Source: Copromyces sp. CBS 386.78
Lineage: Eukaryota > Ascomycota > Sordariomycetes > Sordariales > Sordariaceae
Direction of reading: 5' to 3'
NCBI GenBank assembly: GCA_030685235.1
Contig: MU839140.1
Location: 124,001-188,000, forward strand
DNA: 64,000 nt
Shown: piece by piece, positions 48,244-61,212 of the stretch
Numbering within the stretch: the first letter of the stretch is position 1
Layout of the letters: each line of letters starts with the position of its first letter
Notes under the pieces: model-generated
The model's input: the letters and a program-made list of their open reading frames with translations, nothing else
What the model was told of the DNA's origin: nothing
The model's database searches: none
Position numbers and translations under genes: made by a program

Positions 48244-50655
48244 TTACGAAATTTACCGTTAATTTCAAGAAAAAATAAGCATTTTTTCATGTTTACTAGC
48301 TTACGTACCTATATACGTAATATAACAGGGCATAGTAATACCTAGAGCCTACCCTAGCACTCCCCAACGCACCAAATCTATTATTATATAAATAATTAGA
48401 CTGATCGAATTTTATTAATTTTACTACACTTAACTAGGTTTCTAAGTTTACTAGATTTTCATTAACTATATTACTCTAGCTACTTCAATTGGCCACTTCG
48501 ATTCGTATAGCGATAACCTCGTTTAAAAAGCTATTCCTCCCCTCCTCCATTAATATTAACGCCCTAAATCCACTCAATAAAGCCTTCCTATATATAATTA
48601 TATAGCTACTCCTCGATATCCGCCAGTAATTCGTTTCTTTAAACTATAGAAAGCCCAGCAAAAGATTATTCGAAATTACGGAACTTCTTACCGTTTATAT
48701 AAACGAAGGTTGCTATATCCATCTTTTCGGCAATAAAGCGGTTATACCTAGGATTCTCTAGAAAATTCATAACAGAGAAAGCTTTCTTATAAAGTATATT
48801 ATTAACTAGAATTCCGAATACCCTTATAGCGAAGGGGGCAATAAGGGAACCGGTATCTTATAATATACTCCAAAAATAACGAAGCTCTATACTATTATAA
48901 TTCTAAACGTTACTATAAGGTACGTAAATACTATTACAGATTCGAAACGCTAAGAAGTCTTCAATTAACTAGGCCTCTATAATATAGTCCCCTAGCGTAA
49001 AGGTATATTACTTTAAATAATCAATAATTATATTAGTAACATTATAAATAGGTAGGGTAACGTTAACAAATACTTCCTAAGTAGTAAAAGGGTATAAAAG
49101 GAATCCTAATTAATTAATAGGAATTAATTGCTTAATCCTTCTTAATATATAGAAGCGTTCGAATTCTTAAAAGTCGATAGCGCTGATAGAATAACGTAAT
49201 TAAACTTAAATTTACTAGATTATAATCTACTTAAGGATAATATAACCAATAATTAAACAGTTTACTTTTAATAATAATTAAGCTTTATAAAGAAGTTCTA
49301 TAAACTTTTCAAGAGTATTAAAACCGTATTAGAAATAAGGGTCCTTAATAACCTTAATAACTTATATAAATCGGATTGGTTCGTAGCCGTCGTTACCGCG
49401 GAGAGCTTTTTAATAGGAAGCCTAACTATAATACCTCGTATTGCGTACAAATACCTATAATATAAATTTAATACGTTAAATCGAACGTATAAATTTATAC
49501 TACGACCCCTATCGGGTAATTATACTAATTTAATTAATTTATAATACGTAATAAATAATAAGGAAATTATTAATTAACCTTACTAGAATGTTAATAATCT
49601 TACTACAAAACTCTATTATAAATCCCTTCAACTACGCGAACTATAGTTTAAAAGTACGAAAATAATTAATAATAATAATAATTTACTAACTTAATACTTT
49701 AAACGGTTATAAACCAATTATATCTTTTATAAATAGTTAGAAGGAATATAAATTATATAAGATAATAAAGGAACCTCTAAAACGGTTATAGGTAGTAAAT
49801 TCGTATATTGTTCGCCAGGTAGAATTATAAGTATCGGTAATAAAAACGTTAATTCTAGCGGGGATATTAATAATTTCATTATAAATCCTAGAAATAATAC
49901 CGGCGAAGTTTATAGAAGTATACTCGGTAAACTCTATATATTTATTATATTAGAAAAAAAATATATTACTAGGCGGGTAAAAAATAGAAATATTAATAAT
50001 CCGCCTACTAAAATAATCGTCTAACTTATTAAAAAATATATTAATATATAATAATACAGTAATATACTACGTAAGAATCTACTCTTTTATTTATTAATAA
50101 ATAAGGGGGAACTACTCGTTTACGAAAAGGCTAGCGTTAGGAAATATATATATTAAAACGAAGGTATAGAGAAATGCCCTTATAGGGGATCTTTCAAATA
50201 GGTTAAAAGGGCAGCTAGAAAGTAGTATAATTTTAATAGCATATTAATCGATTTTTTTCCTTTAATTATTATTAAATACTACAGTATAACGACGAATATT
50301 ATTGCAATTTTAAAATTATTAGTTTATACAATAAATTTAATACTCCGCATAGTCGTCAAAATAAAATTATAACTGGATAATATTAATTATTTAATACTAT
50401 TCGTAATAGCGGTAAAATATAATTTAGGTATTACGCTTAGCTTTATTACAAAGGTTGAACTCCCTATAAATACTCTCATTACAGGCTTAACAGACTAGGG
50501 GTATACTAGATTGCTGGCGGCGATGAGGGGATTCTAGGGTATTAGTCAATTTGTTGTAAAGGGTATTGTTAATGGAGATGGAAAGATTTTTCTAATTCTG
50601 GTGGATAAGGTACACGGGCACGAGCACAGACCTTGAATTAGCGTAATTTTCGTAA
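48244..50655 (-). mobile_element. RIP-degraded hAT-like DNA transposon relic
   Basis: This is a very AT-rich 2.4-kb block. Imperfect inverted repeats mark its ends: 48244-48269 (ttacgaaatttaccgttaat...) and 50632-50655 (reverse complement ttacgaaaattacgctaat...). On the minus strand between about 49200 and 48600, a long frame interrupted mainly by TAA/TAG keeps a recognisable transposase C-terminus: an FW...APFAI region, then AFSVMNFLENPRYNRF and AEKMDIATFVYINGK. These match the hAT dimerisation pattern (ER.FS.....RNRL..EK......Y.N). The stops fit CAG/CAA-to-TAG/TAA changes from RIP. I could not find the 8-bp target duplication usual for hAT elements, so the exact ends are uncertain. Confidence 0.75.
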
Positions 50656-52567
50656 GTTTGAAATGTATGGAAAGAATGTCATTTTTTCGGTTCCTATCGA
50701 ACACTAGTTGGAATGCTTAGAGTGTTTCATAGTGAAAAAGGATGCGATCCACCACAGGCGCGGGAGGGGGGGCTCAGCGGGCTGCCTGTGTCTGTTTATG
50801 AAGGTGAGGGTCGTCGGCGATACGGATGCCATGATTTTTTGGTCTCTTGGTGTTGACAAAGTTGCACGCGACTTTTTATACGCTACCAGTCCCGGACTCC
50901 TTCCTACCGTACCTGTTGTCAGGATATCATGAAATAGTAAGGTACATAAACCCAGCCAGAAAGATGTCCGAGGAAGAAAGCTGTGAAAAGGTTGACAGGG
51001 TGGTGTATCATATTAATACTTTATACGGGCGCTGACAGGCTAACAGGCTTCAGGCAGGCAAGGGAGGGTGCCCGGCCCTGTCTGTCGGTACCTAAAAGCG
51101 CTAACAGGAGGGGACAGCCAGGGCAGCCTGATCCCACCTCATCCCATTCCGAGATCCCATCGATATTGTCCGATCGGGAACCCATCCATTGGCATTCAGC
51201 CCGACTGACCGGCGTGCATACCTAGGTAGGTAGCTGTCTGTTAATCTGTTTGGTTGGTTGGTTCTTTCATTCAGCCCCCCTTGATCGAGCAGTTCGCCAG
51301 CAAGGGCAGCATCAGCCATTTAAGTGTACAGCATTCAACACCAAGAAAAAGAGGCGACTGGGAGGCTCCTCACAATCACGAACAATAAAAAAACCAAGCA
51401 ATTATGGGGCTGCGGCGTCAATCATCTGGCATGCCCTACGCAGTAACCCGGTGGAGCGACTGGGACACCAGACTCTAAAGTCTGACCCAGACAGACAGAG
51501 GGACAGACGTGACGGGAACGAATAACGATAGGACGGACATGACCCCAGGAACCAACCAGGACCACCATAGACGGCAGCGGCAGGACAGGAACGGAAAAAG
51601 TTAGGCCAGGACCGTAGTAGGTACCTACATTGCCACTTCCCCTGTCTCCTGCACCACGTATCCATTCAAGGAACCCGCTTCGTCACAGCCCGAGCTTCAC
51701 AGGTCCTTATTTTTTTCTTTTCTTTAGTTGGGAGGGGTACACACCTTACCTCTACATATCCCTTTCTGGCAAATCTGTTGGCTTTGGTGCTTCTGCTGCT
51801 CGTCGGGACCTGCTTTTGCCTTTTTTTTTCTTTCTTACAGCTTTTGGCGTACATATGCGTATGCGTATGCGTACTGCACTGCAGCATTGTAATAGTGTTG
51901 GCCACTCTTGTCTACGTGGGTACCTGAAAAAGAGCAACAAAAACGAGAAAATTCCCCACTTGGGCCCCGGACGACATACGACATATCGACGACTCGATTT
52001 CTCTTGCGCATACACTACATATCCACACCTTTTTCCCTGCCCCGCCCTTGGATTAAACACACAATCCCGGCAATCCACCAACCAGCACTCGTAGCAAGAT
52101 CCTGTCAGAGAGGCCCCAAAGATCCTGTCATCGCCCATTGAACGCAGGCACCACCACCGAGTCCACTCACGGCATCGACAACAACACTCACAACTTGAGG
52201 CCAAGGGGAATTTGACCGCATGCAAAAAGATCGGCATTGCGCCCCTTTCTGCTCCCGCTCTTCCTCCGACCTCTTCCATTTCCATCCTAGGTAGCCCCAG
52301 CGGTGTCAGTCAGTCACTTACTTTCTCAAACAAACGCTGTTGTTCCTCCCCGCACTTGACCCCTGCCGCTTGACCTCAGCCTCATCACTTCGGCCATCTT
52401 GTTGTTAGGCTTCGACCAGTTCCTGCTTCTGTCATCTCTCTTTGTTCTTTTTTTCCCCCCATTCCCCTCCCCAGTCGCCGCCTCTCGTCCCGAGTGCGCT
52501 TTTTCTTCCATCCCGTCTCGTCTTCGGGCCAACAACAACAACAAAAACAACAACCACCACCACTATT
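50656..52567. other. 1.9-kb upstream region of the zinc-finger gene
   Basis: No gene is seen. The last several hundred bases (about 51900-52560) are pyrimidine/CAA-rich and probably contain the promoter and a long 5' leader of the regulator gene downstream, which is inference. GGTACCTA-type words occur at 51215-51231, 51618-51629 and 52290. Confidence 0.5.
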
Positions 52568-54987
52568 ATGGCTGCAACATTTCGTCCCGTCAACACGCCT
52601 CTCTCGCCCTCGGCCGACTCGCCAATGATGATGGACTCGACGACAACAATAACGTCACCAACCACACCCAGACCCAGCACTGCCCCGAGTCAGTCGTCGT
52701 CATCCCAACGTTTGGACGACAACATCAACAACAACAACAACCCCGCGACGACGACACCCACCCGCACACCCAACTTTGGTGCTGGCGCATTGGCCTCGCA
52801 ACAGCCGCTTCCCACCTCGCCCTTTCCCGACTCGGTTCAGCTCCCCGACGTCACCGACCGTAGCAGCAGCATGCCCAGGCGAGAGAATTCGCAGCACTCA
52901 CGCAAGTCCAAGGACTCGGACGAGATGGACATGGATGACTCGGATGGCGAAGACGGCCACGCATCGGACGATGAGGAGATCAACGCGGATGGCACAAAGT
53001 CCAAGAAGAAGAAGTCGCAGAGGTTTTATTGCACAGACTACCCGCCATGTAACCTCAGTTTCACGAGGAGTGAACACCTAGCACGACACATAAGGTACGC
53101 TACACCCACCACGTCTTGACGGCACACAAGATAAACGTCGCTAACCCGGCCATCACTTGCAGGAAACACACTGGTGAGCGGCCGTTCCAGTGCCACTGCG
53201 GTCGCCGCTTCTCTCGTCTCGACAACCTCCGGCAGCATGCCCAAACCGTGCACGTCAACGAGGAGATTCCAGGCGATTCGCTCGCCGCGACCGGGACAAG
53301 ATTTCAGAGGCAGATTAGGACAGACAGGGTACGCCAAGCCGGTGGCAGGGCAAGGGCGGCTACCGCGGGTAGCGTCATGCCTGTCGTGCGTGGTCATTCC
53401 AAGTCCATGTCCACGTCAAGCATTCCCAACATCAGCCAGCTAGGTGCTCCCTATGGTGCCAGCGATGCCCGCCGCCGCCCGCCGCCATTGGTCATGGCCG
53501 CCGACCCTCGCACGAGGGTGTCGATGGAATACCATGGTCCCGATGGTGCCTATCATCGCGGTGCTTCGCCGAGCGACTTTGGCACTCCCACCTCTGCCAC
53601 CTTCTCGACGGGACAGAACAGCCCCCGATGGGTGCCAGGCATGGTATCGCCAAACTCTTCACACTCGCGCTCGCACAGTATGTATGCCGCCGGCGCTAGG
53701 ACACCTGGCCGTCGTCTGAGCGTGCCCTCGGGCGGCAACCCGTTTCAGTCACCGCACGGCACCAACGTTCGGGGTCCTCTCTTTGGCCCTCCCGGTATCA
53801 ACACGTCCAACAACGGTGCTTTTTCGCCAGGTCAGAGCACACTGCTAGCATCGCCCACAGTGTCCAACGCCAGCGGCTGGTCGAGGCGGGATTCTCTGTC
53901 GAGCGTGGCCGATGATGCCTGGCGTCGGCGAACTTGGCATCCCGAGAGTCGTGAATTCAACAACGGCATCAGCCGGTTGCGCGAAGTTATCACGCCTTCG
54001 CAGTTTGCTAATGCCCCTCCCCCCATTGCTAACCCAGCCAACCAATCTCCACAGCCCTTCCGCTTACCTGGTATCGAGTCCTTTGACGAACCCCATAGGC
54101 CGCTGTCGCCTCCTCGTCGTTTGCCGTCTCCCATGATGGTCGATGCTCCCCGGCCTGCTCAACACCAACCCCCTTACCCGAACGAGATGGGCTTCAACCG
54201 CCCCCGCGAACTGTCGGCCCAATGGGATACGAGCCTTCACCGCGGCTTGACGGGCCTCAATATCAACAACCCACAGACTCCGCCCCGCGATGGGGCTTCA
54301 GTATGGGCAAACGAGGTCAATCATGCCGTCATGTCGCAGGCAGATCGGGTCCGGGCCCCCCAGGGTGGTCCAGTTCAGCAGACTGTGCGGTTCGATACCG
54401 AAGTGCAGACCGTCCCTGCCCCACTGTCCCACCAGCAGCAACATCAGCAGCCGAGTGGACCACCGCCACCACCGTACGGAAGGGGTCACCACCATACCAT
54501 GTCCGCTCCGTCGATTCCTTCGCAGAGAGATTCCAAGAGACACGGGTGGTATCACGGGCCACCGGCCGGAGAGACGATTCACGAGGGACGGGCGCACGTG
54601 GACAGGATCACGCATCCGAGTTTGGCGGCGTTTCAGGGGTTTCCTGCTAGAGAACGGGAACAACCACCCCAGCAACAGCAAGGGCCGCCTCCACAGCACC
54701 ATCATCAGGGGTATCAACAGCAGCAGCAGCAGCAGCAGCATCAGCACCAAGGGCCGTCGGTAGGACACCAGCAACAGCAAGGAGTGCCACCAACGATGGA
54801 GAGGATTCTGGAGAGACCGCATCCACAGGCGCACGGTCATGGCCACCAGGTGCATGCTCATCCGCACCAGCATCAGCATCAGCACGGCCCTCCAGCTGGC
54901 GGGGACACGGCATCGCTTCGGAGGCTGGAGGCGTTGGTGGCTGTGGCTGTGGGTTCGAGTGAGGGGACTACGGCTGCTGCTTATTAG
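52568..54987 (+). CDS. C2H2 zinc-finger transcription factor, two fingers, Gln/His-rich C-terminus
   Basis: Exons 52568-53094 and 53163-54987 join in phase (GTACGC donor, GCTAAC branch, TTGCAG acceptor) to give 783 residues. The N-terminal ~145 residues are Ser/Thr/Pro-rich, then acidic ([20 protein letters not shown]) and basic (KSKKKKS). Two adjacent C2H2 fingers follow: C155, C161, H174, H178 and C186, C188, H201, H206, with a TGERPF linker. The intron splits the first finger's last helix turn. The unusual C-x5-C and C-x-C spacings match a conserved fungal finger pair ([14 protein letters not shown] and [15 protein letters not shown]). The remaining ~575 residues are disordered with Pro/Ser stretches and a Gln/His-rich end ([16 protein letters not shown]). 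It is a nuclear DNA-binding regulator. I cannot assign its targets or a gene name safely. Confidence 0.92.
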
Positions 54988-56580
54988 GGTGGGCGGCAGG
55001 GGCAGTCACGGGCGCGTAATTATACACTGGCACCAATTCGGGAAATTGCACCAATCGCACCACTGAGCATTCCAGGAATTTGGACAATCTTCACCCAGGA
55101 ACGAGAAAAGCAGGAAAATACTACTTAGCAGGGAAGGATAGAAAGAAGCGGGCGGGGATTTCTCACCCGTCAGAGGCGCTGAGACTGTCACTTTTAGCCA
55201 GTCGTACTTGTGCTGCTGCTGAACGGGCAGGGCAGAGTCAGCAGGGTGAGCAGGTTGAAGGTACTGCTCGGAAGATGAAAGGCGGGATGATGCACGGTAA
55301 AAGCCGAAGAAGGAGTCGTGGAAACCATTTCTGCGGAGAAGCTACGTCGACGTCCGACGAGTGATGGGGTCAAAGAAGGGTGGCTGTAAGGACGAAGAAG
55401 GAAGAAGGGGTTCATGAACAACATTGATGACTTCTTTCTTTTGGGATGGTGTATGACTTTTGGATGGATGGATGTATGGATGGATCATGGACATGACGAC
55501 GAAACTCACATTTCACAACATTCACAACATGGAGCGCGCACATGGAATATGTGCTCTTTTTCTTTGCTTTCAGTTTCTTTCCTATCTGTCATTTCCAGAT
55601 TCCAGTCCGGTTCGGCTCTTTGTTTTTTGTCTGGTTTATTTTCCTTTTTTTTGTCTTTCGGTTTTGGTTCTCTGGTTTTGGCTTGGCTTGGTTTGGTTAC
55701 ATGATGGCGTTTTTTGGATGGCAAGGAGAACATAAGGGCAATGGATAGCAAGGAAGGGTCACAGTCACGGAAGGGTCTATTCTAGCAAGGAAGGGTTGGT
55801 TCATTGAAGCACGGGAGGAGAGTTAGCATTTTTTTTTTGTTATATTTAGGGTTCAAGTTCTTTTTGTCATTGTTTTGTGTTGGTTGTGTGGGGAGACTGG
55901 GAGGGCGGCATTTTGATGACTTTATGTCTTTTTACGTTTTCCTTGTTTTGTCTGTTTTTGTTAAGGAGTATGAAACACTTAGTTGAACTTGAGAGCATTC
56001 GTTTGCAACAACAATATGATACCATTTTTGGAAAAAAAAATCAAAAAAAAATCAAAAATTTGACGCGAGTTTTTACGACGCATGTTTGGTTGGTTGCGAT
56101 TTATTGATGATTTGGATGCACACGATGGATGTGAACACACACGCATTTATGATAAAGGACGAACGAAAGCCCTAGCTACCTACGAGAGAGATATCTTACT
56201 TGGCTATCTTACTTGGCCTTCGTTATTACGTAGGTAGGTAGTTCTGCATCTGCTATCTCTCTCTCTCTCTCTCTCGTCTTTCTTGTGTATATGCTTATTT
56301 ATGCTTATGCCTAAGGTACTTAAGCTTACGCCTAGTCGCCTACTAAACTAAGTAACTTGGAGGGACGGGATTCAGACGAAGAAGGAAGGGACTCAAAAAA
56401 ATAAAAAAAAATAAAAAAAAAGGAAACAATTTCACTTGAAATTTGGTTCTGCCGCCAGCTAAAAGAGGCAGGCAGGGCCGGCCGGCCGACCGGCTAACAT
56501 GTAAAAAAAAAAAAAAAAAGGTTGGTTGGCTGGCACAGCCCGTTAACGTAGCGGCTATTTCGAGACAGGCTAGAAAGAGG

Positions 56581-56617
<37 letters not shown>
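56581..56617. repeat. Poly-A run of about 37
   Basis: This is an uninterrupted A homopolymer, preceded within 80 bases by another A17 run. No retroposed gene is recognised next to it. Confidence 0.8.
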
Positions 56618-56619
<2 letters not shown>

Positions 56620-57530
56620 AGGAAAAAAACCACCAAATGAAAAACTAACAAAATAAATAAATAAATAACTAACAAAAAAACAACCTAAATAATTTAATTA
56701 ATTAATAAATAAATGAAAAAATGACTGACTGACAGTCCAAAGACAGTCCAAGTCCAGTCCTCCGAACTTCCACTTTGTCCGAATTTATTAAAAAGAAAAA
56801 TCAAGTTGGATCTGTGCACGCCTTCTTTCCTTCCTTCATTCATTCATTCATTCCAGTCAGTTACATCATGGAACCTACCTAGGAACCTAATAACCAACGA
56901 ACGCAACGCAAGGTCCGTCCGTCCGTCTGTCTGTCTAGAGAAAGGAACTGGGAACTACCTAACTATGGTAACTTTAGAAATTCCCGTGCATGTATCATAT
57001 GTATGTGTGTATGTGTGTGTTGAAACGTCACCCAACTTGGCTCCTCATCATCATCCTCTTCGTCTTCAAAAATCGGAACCACCCATTCAACCACGCACAC
57101 GCACACGCACACGTATGAGCCAAGAACCAAGAACCAACAATAACAATAATAGTTGGAAGAAAAATGCCCTGCTACTTCCTACCATTACATGATTATTTGT
57201 TTATTTATTTATTTGTTTGTTTGACCTCGAACTTGGTGGTTGTGCCATCCATACCTACTATCTCTCTATCGATCTACCTTATATATCATCTTCTAAATAA
57301 TAATCCCTTGGAGGAGCCCGCCGTCCGTACGTACGACGTACGTACCTAGCTTTGGGGACTGGAGTTCTGCTTATGACGTTGGTGTGGGAAACTAGGTACC
57401 TACCTTAGAGAAAACTAAAAGAAGAAGAAGAAACTAAGAAAAGGAAGAAAAAACGCAACGCAATGCAGTTCGGTCCTAAGTAACCACCTACTAATCTAAT
57501 CTTTCAACTTGACGTGTCCAGTCTCTCTAT

Positions 57531-57552
57531 CTCTCTCTCTCTCTCTCTCTCT
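57531..57552. repeat. CT dinucleotide microsatellite
   Basis: Eleven or so CT units, continuing a looser pyrimidine-rich stretch to its left. Confidence 0.85.
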
Positions 57553-57610
57553 GTGCGTGTGTGCGTGTTTTGATGCCGATTCTCGCTCGTACATCATCAG
57601 TCCTTTCTTT

Positions 57611-57643
<33 letters not shown>

Positions 57644-57903
57644 CCTTCATCTTGAACTAGTATATATACCTATAAAGAAAATGGTAAAAAGAAGACCTGG
57701 AGCGATATCTCGAGATATCATATCATCGAGTCGAGTCGAGTCGAGTCGAGGGGAAGCATACCATACCATCCATACCATACCATCATCCATCCACCCATCC
57801 ACCCATCAATCAGTTTTGTTTCCCCATCCCGATTCACTTTTTCGTCCGTCCCTTTTCTTTTTCCCCTTCTCTCCTTCCCCCTTATTAAACGTCGTCCACT
57901 CAC

Positions 57904-60629
57904 TCACTCATCATCCCCACCCAAACTCAACCTCCACATCGGCACCACATCCTCCAACGGCCCCTTCTTCTGCTTGTTCTTCTTCCTTGTCTCCTCCCCC
58001 TCGGCGTTTCCATTTCCATTTCCACCACCCTCCCCATTCCCATCCCCATCCCCAACCAAATCCACCAACCCGCCCCCTCCCCCCCCTCCCAGTTCAAACT
58101 TCCCCCCAATGCCCCCCTTCCCACCCCCCACCGTCCCGACCCCCTTCCCCTCCACACACCGTCTACACCACGCCGCGGGCCTCACCACCACCTTAAACGG
58201 ATTGTACACCCTCTTCGCCCACCTCTCCTCATCAAACACCTCATCGCAGCACTCGCACCGATCCGGATGCTGCGTCTTGCGCGTGTGATCCATCCTCACA
58301 CACCCCGGCCCAAAATGCTTCGCCTTCAGCTCCTCCACATCGCTGCCCCCAGGTAAGTTCCCCAGCTTTATCATCGTCGGCGGAATGAACTGACTGGAGT
58401 TATCCCCCAGCAGGACTTTAACGATATCCGTCCCAAGCATGGGACACTGGTCCACGAGGGAGCGGAGGCCGGGAAGGCGGAAGAGGCGGTCGCGGCCGGC
58501 CCAGAGGAAGGAGGCCAGCAGGGAGTGCAGTTTCGTCGTGGTGGTGGTGCAGGAGACGCCGCTGCCGCTGTAGGCGGCGAAGATACCCGAAAAGAGGTCG
58601 GTGGAGTAGCTGGCGGGCGAGAGGACCGGGTCCGAGTGGTCGATTATGCCGGTGCGGCCCGAGGCGGGGGCGGAGTAGGTGCAGAGGAGGAGGAGCTTGG
58701 TGTCGAGGTGTTGGCCTAGGAGGGTGAGGGTGTCGCGGCGGAGGAGGGGGATGCTGAACCGGTGGCCGAGGTTGTAGAGGGTGCAGTAGGTTGTTATGGG
58801 GGAGGCGAGGGAGGGGGGGTGGGTGAGGTTTTCGTCGAGGGCTGGAAGTGTGTTGTGTTAGTACCTTACTTGGGACTATGTGGTTGGGGAAGAGGGCATG
58901 GGGAAGGAAAAAGGATGGGAGGGAAAGAGAATGGAATAAAAAGGAAACGTACAATCAGCATACATGAACCTCAACATCACCTCGATATCGTCAGGGTTCT
59001 CATCATGGAGGTTGATCTCGCTGATTTGTCCCGTCTGTTTTTTTTTTTTTCACATGTCAGCTCAGCATCCTTCCAAACAGTCCACGAGTCCACGAGAAAA
59101 AAAGAAAAAGAAAAACTTACACCATCACTACCAGCAAAAGCCTCCTTGAACCACGCACTCCGCGTGCTCAGTCTCATCTTATGCACCTTCCATTTCTTCT
59201 TGAGACAATGGATGGTGGCGTCGGAGAATTCGCCTGTTTCGAGGAGGCTAAGGTAACGTTTGAAGAAGCTTGGTGTTAGCTATATTTTTGTCATTCTTTT
59301 TCATGTTTCCATTCCCATTTGTCATTCATTGCCACACTGCATTTCAAACAGCAACAGAAGGATAGGCAGGCAAAAAAAGAGAGTGGGCGGAAGTGAAGGC
59401 GGGAAAAGGAAAGGTAGGTAGGAAAAAGAAAGGTAACTGAAGAACAATGGAAGCCAATAGAACCAAGGGGAAGAGTGGGTACGACGGAGGAAGGAAGGAA
59501 GGAAGGGGAATGAAAGGAGAGGGTGATTGATTGATGGAAAAGGGGTAAGTAAAAAAGAAGGGCAATGAATGAAAGGAAGAAACGTCAAGGGGAAAAAGGG
59601 AATAAGAAAAGAAAAGAAAAAGGGAAAATACATACTGCAAATCATTCTCCTTATGCCTCCGATTGATTTCCTTTCCATCAACGCTCCAGCCCTTCTTAGC
59701 CACCGGTCCAGCCACCGGTCCAGCCGCAGGAACAACAGCCCGATGTGCTGGCACCGCCGCCGGCTTCGGGGCCGCTCTTGAGGTTCCCGACGTTCCGGGT
59801 CCGGCAACCTTCCGCTGCTTGCTGGCTCTACCTTCAAGATCGGCACTGCCCCTACTACTATTACTAAGAGCACTAGCAGCACGTTTAGCGGGAAGAGTCG
59901 ACGAAGAGGCAGCAGAAGCCGCCGCAGCAGAACCTGAACCACCTCTGCCGCCTCTGCCGGCTCCGGCTCTGCTACCACCTCTACCACCTCTACCTCTGGC
60001 GCTGGGGCTGGGGCTGGCGCTGGGGCTGTTGACCTGACGAGGAGCAGTAGCACCTGCAGCGGGACCAGCACGAGCACGAGGGCCGCCTCGGTTAGCAGTA
60101 GGTACGATAACCGGTGCTAAAGAAGCCGCCGCAGATACCGGAACCGGAACCGGAACCGGAACAGGGGAGGAGCTTGTGCCGATGCCGATGCCTGTGACGT
60201 TTCCGTTGGCGTCAGCAGCCGTTGTGCCGATGCCGATGGTAGTAGCAGCGTCGGTTCCGTTCGCATTCGCATTCTTCTTGGGAGGACGACCGCGGGGACG
60301 AGCGGGGATGGCGCCCGTGTTGGTGCCGGTAGCGGTAGCGGTAGCGGTAGCTCCCTCTCCAGCCCCGGTCTCAGCTCCGTCTTCTGCTCCGGTTACGGTG
60401 TTGGTGTTAGTGGTGGGAGTAGCTTTCACGGCTGTCTTTGGAGTGGTCTTGGCGGCTGCTGTCTTTGCAACTGTCTTGGCGGCTGTCTTGGGTGTAGTTT
60501 TCGGAGTCGCTCTGGGAATAGTTTTGGCAGCTGCAGCTGTCTTTGCGGCAGTCTTTGCGGTTGTCGTCTTCGCGGCAGCGGCAGCCTTGGGAGTAGCAGC
60601 CTTTGGGGTCGCCTTGGCGCCAGCGGTGC

Positions 60630-60667
<38 letters not shown>

Positions 60668-61212
60668 CCAGCAGTCTTCGGAACAGCAGGTGTCTTAACA
60701 GCCGAAGCAGCTGGCTGCCGGGGGGTGGCGGTCTTTTTGGCTGGGGTTGCTTTGGCGGGTGCAGGTGTGGATGTAGCTGTGGTGGTCATGGTAGAAGCCT
60801 CATCAGCAGCGGCAGATGTCGTGGCCACGGTGATGCTATCGCCAGCAGGCAGAGCGGCCAAGGTCGTCGCAGCCGAGAAAGCGTTTTGAGCTGCGGTTGC
60901 GGGCGTGACCTGGGTTGTAGCTTGGGATGTAGCCTGAAGTGTAGCCTGGGATCTACCTTGAGGACGTTGAGGAATAGCCTGAGGAATGCTCATCAGAGGC
61001 ATCTCGGGCTTCTCCTCCTCGGGCTCGTCTTTGATGCCGAAGCGCATGTTGGGATCCATGCTGGCGTTTCCTAGTCCTCGTGAAGGAAATGAGGGAAGAG
61101 GAGTGGTAAAGATGGGAAAGCGTGGGTTAAGGATGAAGGCTCCTGGACCTGGACACGGGTTAGTCGATGTTGAGTGGAGGGTGAGTTGGGTTTTGTCGGA
61201 GGGGAGGGGCAT
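57904..61212 (-). CDS. Ala/Thr-rich AT-hook-like protein fused to a BTB domain and CxxC-x26-CxxC module
   Basis: Exons 61212-59636, 59268-59121, 59034-58953 and 58841-57904 join in phase (GTATGT, GTAAGT and GTACGT donors) to give 914 residues. Residues about 80-525 are low complexity: Ala/Thr/Lys/Pro repeats like a histone H1 tail, an AT-hook-like PRGRPPKK near 303-310, and an RGRGGRGG stretch. From 526 a BTB domain follows: FSDATIHC, WKVHKMRLSTRSAWFKEAF, then INLHDENPDDIEVMLRFMYAD. After a helical region come C798, C801, C828 and C831, close in spacing to the BTB protein at 13483, then a Gly/Asn tail. AT-hook plus BTB suggests a chromatin-associated adaptor, which is inference. The 367-base first intron joins what could be read as two genes, but phase and the completeness of the BTB domain support one. 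Confidence 0.8.

Larger units (their letters stand above)
54988..57903. other. 2.9-kb intergenic region between convergent genes, rich in homopolymers
   Basis: No gene is seen. Low-complexity tracts cluster here: CT repeats (56255-56274 and 57531-57552), A17 (56503-56519), A37 (56581-56617), AAAT repeats (56652-56713), T29 (57613-57641) and GAGTC repeats (57728-57750). Confidence 0.6.

Noticed and set aside
60176..60889. 237-codon plus-strand Ala/Val-rich frame
   Set aside because: It is the complement of the Ala/Thr-rich exon of the AT-hook/BTB gene; GCx codons read in reverse give hydrophobic runs.
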